Assembly: GCA_003263775.1 (NCBI GenBank)
Contig: JYJJ01000079.1
Span: 496,001 to 560,000 of the forward strand
DNA length: 64,000 bases
Reading direction: 5' to 3'
Origin: Vibrio maritimus
GTDB taxonomy: Bacteria > Pseudomonadota > Gammaproteobacteria > Enterobacterales > Vibrionaceae
Under the pieces are notes generated by a model, which had not been told where the DNA came from, did not search any database, and saw only the letters and a list, made by a program, of their open reading frames with translations. The position numbers were made by a program, and so were the translations under genes. Positions within the stretch are counted from its first letter, which is position 1. Every line of letters begins with the position of its first letter. Positions 35,261 to 44,048 of the stretch are shown piece by piece.

Positions 35261-36921
35261 CTAGTCACTCACCGTATGTAGGTAAACATCTTGCTGCGGA
35301 AATGGAATAGAGATCCCTTCTTGACCAAATCTTAGTTTGACTTGCTTGGTTATATCCCAATACACATCCCAATAGTCTTCTGTATCAACCCACGGCCTTA
35401 CGATAAAATCGACAGAAGATGTATTGAGAGTGTGGACTTTAACTATCGGCTCTGGGGTTGGATGTACCGATGGGTGAGAGTGAACAATCTCATTGAGCAC
35501 TTTCTCTGCATGATGCAAGTCATCACCGTAACCAATGCCGAACACCATATCGACGCGTCGGGTCTTTTCATGGGTCACGTTTTTAATCACATCACCCCAG
35601 ATTTTACCGTTTGGCACAATAATCACCTGATTATCAAAAGTACGAATGGTGGTACTGACTAAGCTCATATGGCTGACCTTGCCATCTACGCCGCCGGCAA
35701 AAACAAAGTCTCCAACATCAAAAGGTCGATAGATAAGCAGCATCATGCCAGCCGCAAAGTTAGACAAAGTATCTTGCAACGCAAAACCGACGATGACACC
35801 TGCAACACCAAAACCTGTCAGAATAGGCGCTAGATTGAGTCCTATTTGAGACAATCCAACCAGAATGCCGACAACCCAAACCGCATTCCCAGAAACAGAG
35901 ATAAAGAAATGCTGCATTAAGTGCGACAAATTAAGGTTTTGGCTTTTCACCGCCTTTGCTACTACCTTACGAATAACCTTAACCGCTGAGCGAGTAATCA
36001 GTAAAACAATGAAAAATACAACGAGCTTGAACAACTGTTGTGGGGCTTGCTCTACCAACCACTCCAAGGCTTGCTCTGACCAATGAACTAGTATTTCCAG
36101 TAGTACTTGGCCTTCAAATATTTCGTGTGTAATATTCCCAGACACTTCAAATAGTTGTTTTTTATAGATAGCCGTTTCAATATCCAGACTATCGGCTATG
36201 GTAACCAGGTACCGTAATCCTTCTGACTCAATAGAGAGCCTTTTATCAATGATAATATCGTGTAATTGATGTTTCGCTTGTTCAGAATCTTGCTCATTAA
36301 GCAATTGAAAAGAAGAGTTAGAAGTTTGATTGCTGTAATAATCGGTTGCGGACGATGTAAGTCTTAGCTGCTTTTCAATAGTGTCACGGAAGCGTAACTC
36401 TCCCACTTCGTCTTTCACATTTAGCTGCTCAAGCCATTTAAAGTTAGTCAATCTGGCTTCGTACACCCAGCAAGATGGTCTTGCGCCTCTTTATAATCTT
36501 TTAACACCAACAGTTTGGATTCATCCGCTGCTGTATCAAAATCTTTATTTAGTTCAGAAAGACGCTCAATCAAGTACTCTTCCGCATCTAAGGTATACAG
36601 TTGCTGCTGCCTTACCAAAGCGACTAGTTCTTCGCCTGACAACGATGGCTTCTTCATGGTACGTGCCAAAATAGCACGTAGTTCTTTGTTCTTATTAAAG
36701 ATGCTGAATTGAGTAACATCCTGTTGCTCGCCCTCAAGGCTATCCAAGGATTTTGATAGCTCTGAGATCTCCAGACTAATTGTTTCTATTTGGGCATTAT
36801 AAATTTCATACTTGTTACTAGTTTCTTCTGCGACGATGACACTCGACCACAAAGCCGCAAGCAAGAAACTAATAATCAACAATAATTTTGAGTTGATTAC
36901 TTTGTTATTCACAAACAACAT
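35261..36921 (-). CDS. Mechanosensitive channel of the MscS family, large form (one frameshift in this sequence)
   Basis: About 553 residues after repair. A signal peptide (LLLIISFLLAALWSSVIVAE) and a periplasmic coiled-coil region precede three C-terminal membrane helices near residues 320-440. The pore helix and beta domain are well conserved: GFGVAGVIVGFALQDTLSNF, MMLLIYRPFDVGDFV, IRTFDNQVIIVPNGKIWGDV and VDMVFGIGYGDDLHHA. It should release solutes on osmotic downshock. The frame breaks at about 36467 (GCTGGGTGT on the coding strand, expected GCTGGGGTGT), which otherwise separates the N-terminal 160 residues from the channel part. AGGTGTATGTA precedes the ATG at 36921. Confidence 0.86.
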
Positions 36922-37177
36922 TACATACACCTGATACTAATCTATTTATATTTCGAACTCAGCAATGAGCGAAAATCGTTTTCTGCACCACATCCATATA
37001 AATAATGTTATCCCTAACGAACAATTGACGTTCAATGGTGTGACCGGCGAAAGAACTGTCCGTCAATTGCGCTGCCTCTTGAGCGCATGTACATACTGCG
37101 CAAGCTTTCTAAAGGAAATAGCCCCTTCGAAACTAAAACAGGTATTGATTCATTCAAGGGGGCTTGTTTAGCGAGGT

Positions 37178-38487
37178 TTATAATTTTACGTGTTTCAGCA
37201 GGTTATTAATCTTGTCTGCCATATCTAAAAGAGCGTGGGCGTGGTTTTGAGTAACTGCTCCGCCTTCTGTATCAATCGACGACATCTGAATAATCGTGAC
37301 CCCTGTGTCCTTGTTGCTATAGAAGATTTGGCCGCCATAACCCATGTGTGCAAAGCCGCCTTTATCATTGAAGACCATTTGGTGGCTGTACTTCCAAGTA
37401 GACTCTGTTCCAAATTGGTAGTTCGTTGCTTCTGAATCACCATACACTACATCGGCGATATAACCTTTCGGCAAAATTCGATTACCGTTAATCGCCATAC
37501 CATCATTACCGATCGTCGAGTAAATTTTAGCCGCATCGCGAGCAGTAAAAGCAAGATACCCCGAAGCATGACCAAAGCCTGTTTGGTCGTTCAAACCAAT
37601 AGCGTTGTGCTCAGCACCAACATGTTTGTACAGGTAGTAACTCACCGCTGAGTTGTAATTCATACCCGTTAACTCTTCTACAACCCAACCCAGTACGGAT
37701 GTTACTGCCGAATTGTAATGTGTCATGTTACTTGGATTATTATGCGGGTCATCAGATTTCAAGTCAGCTAAGAAACCGCGCGCACCTCTTGGATCTTTTT
37801 CACAACCTTCACCCCAACATTCCGCTACGAAAATACGCTGACCTTCAGAGTTTGGATCTTGATAGTCTTCACTAAAGTGCATTGGAACGTCCATATTCAA
37901 CGCTTGGTGAATAGTCACTCCATCAAACGCACTGCCTAACTCAGGAATTATGTCTTTGATCTTGGTTTTAAGAGTCAATTTACCTTCTTCAATCAGGTTC
38001 ATGATCACCATTGCAACCATGGTTTTACTTGAGCTCATCATAGTGTGCTGGTCATCAGGGCCTAACTGACGCGGATAAGCTTCGAAAACAATCTTGCCAT
38101 CTTTCATGACCAATAGTGCATCAGCACGTGTGTGGTACATGTAATCTGTAAGGTTGAGTTCTGGTAAATCACTCCACGGCTTGATACGGAAGCTTTTTAT
38201 CAGCTCTTCGCCATTTTCAACGGTATCTAACTCGACAGGCGCACCAAGGCCTTTGCTAATATACGCTGGATATGGGTGTACCTTATCAAAGTTCGCGTAG
38301 GTGTAGTGCCTATTTTCTGGACTATCCCATTCTGCTGTAGTTATAGAAGCTACGTCATAGTTAAGTACCGGCTGAGAAGTAGGAGCACCGAATAAAGGTC
38401 CTGCAACTGAATCCGGCCCTAAGCATCGGCGCTAACAGAAAGGCTACTAGATAACGCTAATGCCATTGCTAATGCTCTCTTTTTCAT
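37178..38487 (-). CDS. Secreted serine hydrolase, class C beta-lactamase fold (one frameshift in this sequence)
   Basis: About 436 residues after repair. The signal peptide MKKRALAMALALSSSLSVSA is followed by a beta-lactamase/esterase/NylB-like domain. The catalytic motifs are the SxxK box at Ser152-Lys155 (MMSSSKTM), the Tyr motif HYNSAV, and a KTG-equivalent region HMGYGGQ near the C-terminus. The frame breaks at about 38423, just after the signal peptide: the coding strand reads GATGCTTAGG for an expected GATGCCTTAGG. GGAGAGAACATC precedes the ATG at 38487. It is divergent from a truncated copy of the XRE regulator whose full copy is divergent from another secreted hydrolase (40530-41723). 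The substrate is unknown; amide or ester hydrolysis is likely. Confidence 0.85.
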
Positions 38488-38631
38488 GATGTTCTCTCCA
38501 ATAATCGAAGGGTTTTGTCTGTTCTATTTGCGCAGGTTGACACACAGTCGTGGAAGTAGCGCATCTCAAGGGTTGTTCGGACTTTTACACTTATGGAATT
38601 CGCTCATAATCTAAGACAATTCGAATCTCAG

Positions 38632-38855
38632 TGTCTGGTTATTAAGTTATCATTCTAAATTTCCGAAATTCAGATACTATTGAAGTGGTAATTCCAGAAT
38701 AACGGACAAACGAGATGGCAGAAATACACGCGGAAGGGTTCAAGATTTTTAGCGTTGAAGGGAAGGTGTTTCGAAAAATGGTCTTAGAGCGAATCGAGGT
38801 GCTCTTGGTTCAAGACGAACTATCAAAAGCTGGGCTTGCGAATAAGGTTACGTCT
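38632..38855 (+). repeat. Diverged duplicate of the XRE promoter and 5' gene part (copy 1, truncated)
   Basis: About 220 bases, from TGTCTGG through the promoter and the first 45 or so codons of the regulator, align with 41776-41998 at roughly 80 percent identity by eye. The upstream non-coding part is as well conserved as the coding part, which implies a selected control element. After GCGAATAAGG the similarity stops. Confidence 0.75.
38659..38669. promoter_or_regulatory. Putative XRE operator (copy 1)
   Basis: ATTTCCGAAAT is an odd-length inverted repeat (ATTTC-C-GAAAT). It is kept identical in both duplicated promoter regions and lies between the secreted serine hydrolase gene and the truncated regulator copy. 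Confidence 0.45.
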
Positions 38856-38873
38856 TCTTATACAGATATTTAA
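38715..38873 (+). pseudogene. Truncated XRE-family regulator, remnant duplicate
   Basis: A 52-codon ORF starting MAEIHAEGFKIFSVEGKVFR, closely similar to the first 45 residues of the regulator at 41859-42272 (FRKMVxERIExLxVQxxLSK matches). It then departs into VTSSYTDI and a stop inside the helix-turn-helix, so the recognition helix is missing. It is most simply a decayed tandem duplicate. The N-terminal piece could in principle still interact with the full protein, but that is speculation. Confidence 0.75.
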
Positions 38874-38991
38874 TATCAGGCATACCCAGCCCAGCCAGCT
38901 TGGTCTATGATGGTTGACGTGTCAAACGGACAAAGCGCAGCTTCTTTGTTTAGTTCATCTATTCAAATAACACAACCACTTAAAATTATAA

Positions 38992-39839
38992 TTACAGTAT
39001 CTCTTGCTTCTCAAACTGACTAAAAACCGGTTCAGGCAGGTAGTCTTCAAAGTCACCTAACGTAATAATTTTATTGGCATTGATTGTGATTCCAGATACT
39101 TCATGAGTTTTATTCAAACCGATAGAGTGGACGATTTTGTTATCGGCTAGGCTATAAACAAAAATCGTTGAGTATGCTTCACTAAGAATAAGCAGCTTTC
39201 CATCATCATAAGCTAGTCCCGAGATTGTAAAGTCTCTGTGAAGACTGGCGTTTTGACTTCCCTCTGGTAAGGTCAATACAACTGAATCCATTATCTTACC
39301 CTCTAAATCAAGCTTATATAGTATTTTTTCACCCTCTTTCTCAGCGGTATATAAATGCCTATTGTCAGTGTCAAAGGCTAGTGAACTCACTTTTTTTGCT
39401 ATACCGGAAAGACCTTGTTTCGTCTCCTTTAATGCCCAATCTCCTTGACTTTTAGCAACTACATATAACATTCCTGATTCCGATATCGCATTGATAACTC
39501 CACTACCAACATATGCCACACCCTCAATATCTGAATCCGATAGTACGGGAGCAGTTTGTACTACTTTCTTCATACTCTCATCGACCACTTTAAGTGTTGA
39601 TATTTTTTCCGAAAAAGTGTGTGAGGGTGATCACTTAGCATCACGTACTGATTGCTATCCCAATCGAAAGTTATACCACTCGCAAGATAATTTTCTGGCA
39701 TTCGAATTCTTTTTTGCGGCAGAACCAGTTTAGATTCATAAGGAGCATGCGCGGCTACGTCATCCAATTCTTTAGTCGAACCGAAAATTAAATACCCTCC
39801 GATCGAGACTATCACCAAAACTAAACCAAATAATTTCAT
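38992..39839 (-). CDS. SdiA-regulated/YjiK-like beta-propeller protein (one frameshift in this sequence)
   Basis: About 282 residues after repair. An N-terminal hydrophobic signal/anchor (MKLFGLVLVIVSIGGYLIFG) precedes a beta-propeller of the SdiA-regulated (YjiK) family. Typical blades are YLASGITFDWDSNQYVMLSD, SDSDIEGVAYVGSG, VSSLAFDTDNRHLYTAEKEG and FTISGLAYDDGKLLILSEA, and the end is EVSGITINANKIITLGDFED. The frame breaks in the A run (plus strand T run at 39603-39608); one more base restores FRKISTLKVVDESMKK. The family's role is unknown; it is exported and membrane-attached. No operon partner is evident. Confidence 0.82.
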
Positions 39840-40040
39840 CCCTGTACCCCATTCTTTAAATTGAATTTTAATTATCCATAAACAAGATTAACCGCATATG
39901 AATAACCTAATTGTTTGTAAGGTTATTTCCAGAATCAATCACGCTACTATTTCTTTCTAGCTATAGAGCTAGTCGCAGCCATCCGCGATAGTACTTGGAT
40001 AATTTTTTGCCTGAAGAACTCCATTCAAAAAGCGTATTTC

Positions 40041-40199
40041 CTAACGAACGGCTAACCTACAGTACTCCGCCTCAACCACCTGATTAGCCTCTGAAAAAGT
40101 CACCGTATTGCAGACAACAGAGTGGCGTGTTAACTGCCTTACCTCTTGCGCACAGCCACTGACTGCACAAACCATCAAAAGAAAACTAATCCACTTCAT
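40041..40199 (-). CDS. Very small lipoprotein
   Basis: A 52-residue ORF starting MKWISFLLMVCAVSGCAQEV. It has a short signal peptide with a clear lipobox (VSGC, Cys16) and a soluble tail with two more cysteines (VVCNTV, EYCRLAVR). Its first codons overlap the last 14 bases of the upstream lipoprotein gene (40186-40452), which suggests translational coupling. Function unknown. Confidence 0.55.
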   Translation of the reverse strand: MKWISFLLMVCAVSGCAQEVRQLTRHSVVCNTVTFSEANQVVEAEYCRLAVR

Positions 40200-40452
40200 G
40201 TCTTAACGAATGCTCTGCACTCCAAAGTAAACGTCTAGCCTCGATTTCTTGGATCATTGCACGTCTGGCGTCTCCGCATTCTCTATCAGTGACGGACTGC
40301 CCTCTTCTTTCTAATTCTTGAATCACTGCCTTATTGTAACCATAGGCAAGAGATTGACAGAGCTCATATGTATCCTGATGTTCGATTGAAGTGCTCGCGC
40401 AGCCAACCATCAACGTGGTACAAAACCACAAAACTAGTCTTGATCGCATCAT
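40186..40452 (-). CDS. Small lipoprotein, unknown function
   Basis: An 88-residue lipoprotein: MMRSRLVLWFCTTLMVGCAS gives a lipobox ending at Cys18. A helical, charged mature part follows with two cysteines (ELCQSLAYG, DRECGDARRAM) that could form a disulfide. The ATG at 40452 is preceded by AGGAAACG; an earlier in-frame start would add seven residues. It overlaps a second small lipoprotein gene downstream. No known family recognised. Confidence 0.65.
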   Translation of the reverse strand: MMRSRLVLWFCTTLMVGCASTSIEHQDTYELCQSLAYGYNKAVIQELERRGQSVTDRECGDARRAMIQEIEARRLLWSAEHSLRHEVD

Positions 40453-40529
40453 CGTTTCCTGAAAAGCGCGCAAGCCCAGGAAGGATTGCGCGTGATTGTC
40501 TTATGTAGATTTACTTGAGGACACTGGGG

Positions 40530-41723
40530 TTATTTCTCGACACACACTCGTTGGAAGTCATTCCAATCACCTACTCCTGGAGCTACATCCATACAACCCG
40601 ATTTCGTATCCATTACTGCTGTCAGTGTTGAAATGAAATCAGAACCATAGGCTGCATGTTGTGCGATTGGCTTGGTATTTAAGACATATTTAGCGGCATC
40701 GACATTACCTTCAGGTGTGTTATCGATGAACTGCTGTGCAAACTCTGCACGCCATTCAGTGTACGCAGTGGCAACCGTGCGCTGCACACTTTTCTCACCT
40801 AGACCAACAGATTCTGCGAAGGCTTGCATTACGCCCGGGCGCTCAGAGTGGTTAGCGTGCCCAACACCAGCGGGACGTTTAATCACATAGTTCTCACCAT
40901 CAAGCATTTCAACGCCAACGGTATTACCGTTACTATCAGCAAAGTTAAAGTGAGAAGCGACCACTGTGCGGTATTGGTCTAGTATCTTTTCCGCATCGTC
41001 AACATTCTTAGCATTACGTACTAGATAGTTTTGAAGTGCACCTAGCTCAATCGCGCTGTCTGCTTCAAGCCCTACACCTATAGAGTCAGTACCTTGGAAA
41101 TTAATCACAACGCCAATATCTTTCCCGAGTGTCTGACCTGAGCCATAGAAGCCAGATGCCATTACCTGCACATAATCATCCGCTTGCAATACCCAGTAGT
41201 TACCCCCAGAAAGTGATGGCGTGTCGTTTACCTGACCAACAACACCCGTGCCAGCGAAGCTTACTGTTGTACATCCACTTAGCGCAGACTGAGCTGCCGA
41301 CGCCAACGCCGCATCTAGTTGCGATAGTGTGAACATGGTTTCCAGTGAAATGCCCCCCACTTTGGCTAGTGCTTCAACGACTTCAAGATATTCTGGGTTT
41401 AACTTTCGTGAGTTTTCCAGCACCTTCATTGAGTTTTTCTCAAACTCGACCACATTGATCCCTGCTAGCTTATAAACGTACTGCGCTTCCTTAATACCAC
41501 GTCGTACTTCTTCGCCTACCTGCTTTTCAAATAGCTCAGCGTAGTCTGCTGGCTTTGCACCGCGGATATCCACAATAGGTAGGCTTTCCTGCTGCACAAA
41601 TGCTTGCGGAGCATAGTAAGGCTGGTTCACATCCAGGCCTGGAGCAGGCTCAAGAGAAATCGCCTGAGCTGCACCAGATAGTGCAAGTGCAGTAGCAAGG
41701 ATTGCGCGTTTCGTCGTTAGCAT
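40530..41723 (-). CDS. Secreted C45-type Ntn hydrolase (acyl-CoA:6-APA acyltransferase-like)
   Basis: A 397-residue protein with signal peptide MLTTKRAILATALALSGAAQ (cleavage after AQA). The centre carries ALSGCTTVSFAGTGVVGQVN followed by DTPSLSGGNYWVLQ, in which Cys151 is the expected nucleophile exposed by autocleavage in the C45/Ntn-hydrolase fold. Such enzymes hydrolyse or transfer acyl groups on amides. GIGVGLEADSAIE-type and HFNFADSNGNTVGVEMLDGE segments are also family-like. It is divergent from the full-length XRE regulator, with the duplicated operator between them, and is probably controlled by it. The substrate is unknown; acyl-homoserine lactone or peptide amides are possible but unproven. 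Confidence 0.8.
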   Translation of the reverse strand: MLTTKRAILATALALSGAAQAISLEPAPGLDVNQPYYAPQAFVQQESLPIVDIRGAKPADYAELFEKQVGEEVRRGIKEAQYVYKLAGINVVEFEKNSMKVLENSRKLNPEYLEVVEALAKVGGISLETMFTLSQLDAALASAAQSALSGCTTVSFAGTGVVGQVNDTPSLSGGNYWVLQADDYVQVMASGFYGSGQTLGKDIGVVINFQGTDSIGVGLEADSAIELGALQNYLVRNAKNVDDAEKILDQYRTVVASHFNFADSNGNTVGVEMLDGENYVIKRPAGVGHANHSERPGVMQAFAESVGLGEKSVQRTVATAYTEWRAEFAQQFIDNTPEGNVDAAKYVLNTKPIAQHAAYGSDFISTLTAVMDTKSGCMDVAPGVGDWNDFQRVCVEK

Positions 41724-41775
41724 GGTGTTTACCCTTATATATTTGGTTAATCAGTTGAGACGGCATGGATCTTCG

Positions 41776-41998
41776 TGTCTGGCTATCAAATTATCATTTC
41801 AAATTTCCGAAATTCAGATACTATCAAGGGACTAATTCCAGAAAAACGGACAAGAGCTATGGCAGAAATTGAAACGGAAGGATTTGAGTTTTTTGGCGTT
41901 GAAGAGACGGTATTTCGAAAAATGGTCATAGAACGAATCGAGGCGCTCATGGTTCAAGAAGGACTATCTAAAAACGGGCTAGCGAAAAAAGCGGACAT
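41776..41998 (+). repeat. Diverged duplicate of the XRE promoter and 5' gene part (copy 2, intact gene)
   Basis: The partner of 38632-38855. It starts at TGTCTGG, keeps the block AAATTTCCGAAATTCAGATA exactly, and extends into the regulator coding region. Confidence 0.75.
41803..41813. promoter_or_regulatory. Putative XRE operator (copy 2)
   Basis: ATTTCCGAAAT, identical to the element at 38659-38669. It lies between the C45 hydrolase gene and the regulator gene, suited to joint control of both. Confidence 0.45.
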
Positions 41999-42272
41999 TG
42001 GCCGTTCTGCTCTTTATGAAAAGATGGATCGAGAAGCTAAGAGTCATTTCACCATTTTGGACTTTTTTCGAATTGCCAAAGCGCTTGATATTAGCATACT
42101 GCAATTGTTCCCCATGACTCAGTTAGAGCGTTTACATGGTGGTCAACTGCCGCTTTCGGCAAGTACGCTAAAGTTTCTCGATCTCATGCTAGCGGCACCA
42201 AAAGAAGACATTGAGTTTCTCTCTAACTTCTACGCTTCTTTGAAAAAGCGCGATGGTGACAGCGAAGACTAA
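41859..42272 (+). CDS. XRE-family helix-turn-helix regulator
   Basis: A 137-residue regulator. The Cro/CI-type helix-turn-helix covers residues about 24-75: VIERIEALMVQEGLSKNGLA followed by KKADIGRSALYEKMDREAKS, then ILDFFRIAKALDISILQLF. A short C-terminal helical tail follows. An in-frame start at 41775 would add 28 residues, but those overlap the conserved promoter block, and the truncated paralogue also begins at the equivalent MAEI. It is divergent from the secreted C45 hydrolase gene and probably controls it and itself. Confidence 0.8.
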   Translation: MAEIETEGFEFFGVEETVFRKMVIERIEALMVQEGLSKNGLAKKADIGRSALYEKMDREAKSHFTILDFFRIAKALDISILQLFPMTQLERLHGGQLPLSASTLKFLDLMLAAPKEDIEFLSNFYASLKKRDGDSED

Positions 42273-42405
42273 TACCCAAAAGTCGCATCCATAATTCATA
42301 CAATTCACACCAATCCTTTCCGAATAATGGAAAAGCCATCTAGTAATCTAGGCCTCAATCGCACACAACGTGCTTACTTTGAGCCCGAGATTACTGGAGG
42401 CAGCC

Positions 42406-42783
42406 ATGAAAGCCATTCATAAAGTTTTTCTAACCCCTTTATTGACACTTGCCATGTGCTCAACGGCATCGGCTGCTAAGTCGCCAGAACCTACATCTAG
42501 ATCAAACCAAACTGAGCAATATGCGATGGTCATCGCGTCGGGGAAAATGCTCAGTCTTACTCAATGGAAAGTAGAAGTAGATTTCGGTCAAGCGCTCAAA
42601 ATCGGCCTCAAAAATAAAGACCTACTTAGAGATGAGAAAGGCAAAACCCTTTCCTTTAACTCTCCCATGGATGCGCTCAATTATATGAACAGCCAAGGCT
42701 GGGTATTAGTGTCTGCCAACTCCACTGACAATCGATTTACTGCAGTCATCAAACGCGAGGTGATTGAAAGTAGCGCTGAATAA
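42406..42783 (+). CDS. Exported small protein, unknown function
   Basis: A 125-residue protein with signal peptide MKAIHKVFLTPLLTLAMCST (cleavage after ASA) and no lipobox. The mature part (YAMVIASGKMLSLTQWKVEV, GQALKIGLKNKDLLRDEKGK, DALNYMNSQGWVLVSANSTD) looks like a small alpha/beta domain. TGGAGGCAGCC precedes the ATG at 42406; an in-frame start 12 codons upstream has no ribosome site. No recognised function. Confidence 0.68.
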   Translation: MKAIHKVFLTPLLTLAMCSTASAAKSPEPTSRSNQTEQYAMVIASGKMLSLTQWKVEVDFGQALKIGLKNKDLLRDEKGKTLSFNSPMDALNYMNSQGWVLVSANSTDNRFTAVIKREVIESSAE

Positions 42784-42846
42784 CACCGTGTTATTTGCCA
42801 CTCAAATTTGTCATTACTGAATTAAGCAATGTAAGGCGGTCTTCAC

Positions 42847-43356
42847 GTGGAAAATAGACGAGTTATACCGAGCATTTATATTTCGACAGCACATAGCAGT
42901 TTGTTGCAAGAAACTTTAGAAAACAAAGTGAGCATTCCTGATCTGTGTGCTCTATCGGCAGCAAGTTATGCATCGCGAATAAGGCCAGTTCATTTACTCG
43001 ATCATAATCAAGTAGCTGGCTTGTCATCAGAGAGACGCACGCTACTCGAGTCTGATACAAACCGACTAAGAATCAGAGCATTAAGCTGCTTGATTTTGAA
43101 ACATCAACAGGAATTTGAAGCCTTAAAACTGCCTCTGCTATCTGCACTCAAAGGCGACAAACTCGCAGTTGAGCCTTCATGGGAGGTTGATCAAAGCCGA
43201 CGACTATCACTAATCCAGATATTGCACCTACTCAGCAATATGGTTAGCCGAAAAGAGTATTTAAGTAGCTCTTTAATTCGCACCGGTTTTACCGCTGCAC
43301 TCAGTATTTTTGAATCATTAGATTTGGAAAGCACATCACTACACAACAATCATTAG
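42847..43356 (+). CDS. Hypothetical cytoplasmic protein
   Basis: A 169-residue, mostly helical protein with no signal peptide, membrane segment or motif I can name (MENRRVIPSIYISTAHSSLL to SLDLESTSLHNNH). It ends 10 bases before an outer-membrane barrel gene and may share its transcript. Confidence 0.55.
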   Translation: MENRRVIPSIYISTAHSSLLQETLENKVSIPDLCALSAASYASRIRPVHLLDHNQVAGLSSERRTLLESDTNRLRIRALSCLILKHQQEFEALKLPLLSALKGDKLAVEPSWEVDQSRRLSLIQILHLLSNMVSRKEYLSSSLIRTGFTAALSIFESLDLESTSLHNNH

Positions 43357-43366
43357 GAAATTGTAT

Positions 43367-43864
43367 ATGAAACTTAAGAATAAACTTTTATTACTATCAA
43401 CATCTCTAGTTGCATTGCCAACGCTAGCACAAGGTTTGTATGCCGGTGCAAGTATTGGTTACGGCAACCAACAAAATGTGGTTCATGATGTGAGTACCGA
43501 AACCGGGTATTTAATGGCTGGCTATCGGTTTAATGACAATATTGGTGCAGAATACCGTTTTGGTGGTGTTAATACCCATGATAGCTATATCAACGACCTA
43601 AGATCATACAGTAGCCTGTACGTGCGCGGCAGTTACGAAATCGACCCAGGCTTTGAAATTTATGGTCTTGCTGGTTTTACTCAAGCTAAAGGTGGTGACT
43701 ATTTCTCAAATGGTAGTCGAACTACCAGCAGTCCTAGTTTTGGTCTCGGTGCTCGTTTTGAAATTGCAGAAAACCTAGGATTAAACGCTGAATACGTGTC
43801 CGTCATTTCAAAGCGCGAATATTCATTGTCTGCGGTTTACTTTGGTATCGATTACCGCTTCTAA
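43367..43864 (+). CDS. Ail/OmpX-like outer-membrane beta-barrel protein
   Basis: A 165-residue protein with signal peptide MKLKNKLLLLSTSLVALPTL (cleavage after AQG or ALA region). It has an eight-strand barrel pattern: LYAGASIGYGNQQNVV, TGYLMAGYRFNDNIGAEYRFGGV, SSLYVRGSYEIDPGFEIYGLAG, SFGLGARFEIAENLGLNAEY, ending VYFGIDYRF with the C-terminal Phe that targets outer-membrane insertion. AGGAAATTGTAT precedes the ATG at 43367. Similar small barrels have roles in adhesion or membrane stability; the specific role is unknown. Confidence 0.82.
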   Translation: MKLKNKLLLLSTSLVALPTLAQGLYAGASIGYGNQQNVVHDVSTETGYLMAGYRFNDNIGAEYRFGGVNTHDSYINDLRSYSSLYVRGSYEIDPGFEIYGLAGFTQAKGGDYFSNGSRTTSSPSFGLGARFEIAENLGLNAEYVSVISKREYSLSAVYFGIDYRF

Positions 43865-43991
43865 TAGCTCTATAACTAAGTGCATGGATGCACTTACCCT
43901 TTCAAAGCTGTCATCAATTATTACTTCAAAACAACTGTTACTTCAACACAACCGTTATTACAAAAAACCGTTGCCTAAAAAACATAGCGTT

Positions 43992-44030
43992 AAAAAAAAG
44001 CAGCCCCCAGAAAAAATCCAGGGGACTGTA
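43992..44030 (-). terminator. Rho-independent terminator of the valine/isoleucine operon
   Basis: Read leftward, CAGTCCCCTGG and CTGGGGGCTG pair (one irregularity) around ATTTTTT and are followed by TTTTTTTT. It sits 19 bases past the SDR stop. Confidence 0.82.
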
Positions 44031-44048
44031 CTCATCTTACGGCTATCT

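Noticed and set aside
36965..37171. 68-codon ORF on the plus strand between the MscS gene and the serine hydrolase gene
   Set aside because: No ribosome site, low-likelihood protein composition and no recognisable domain. More likely non-coding.
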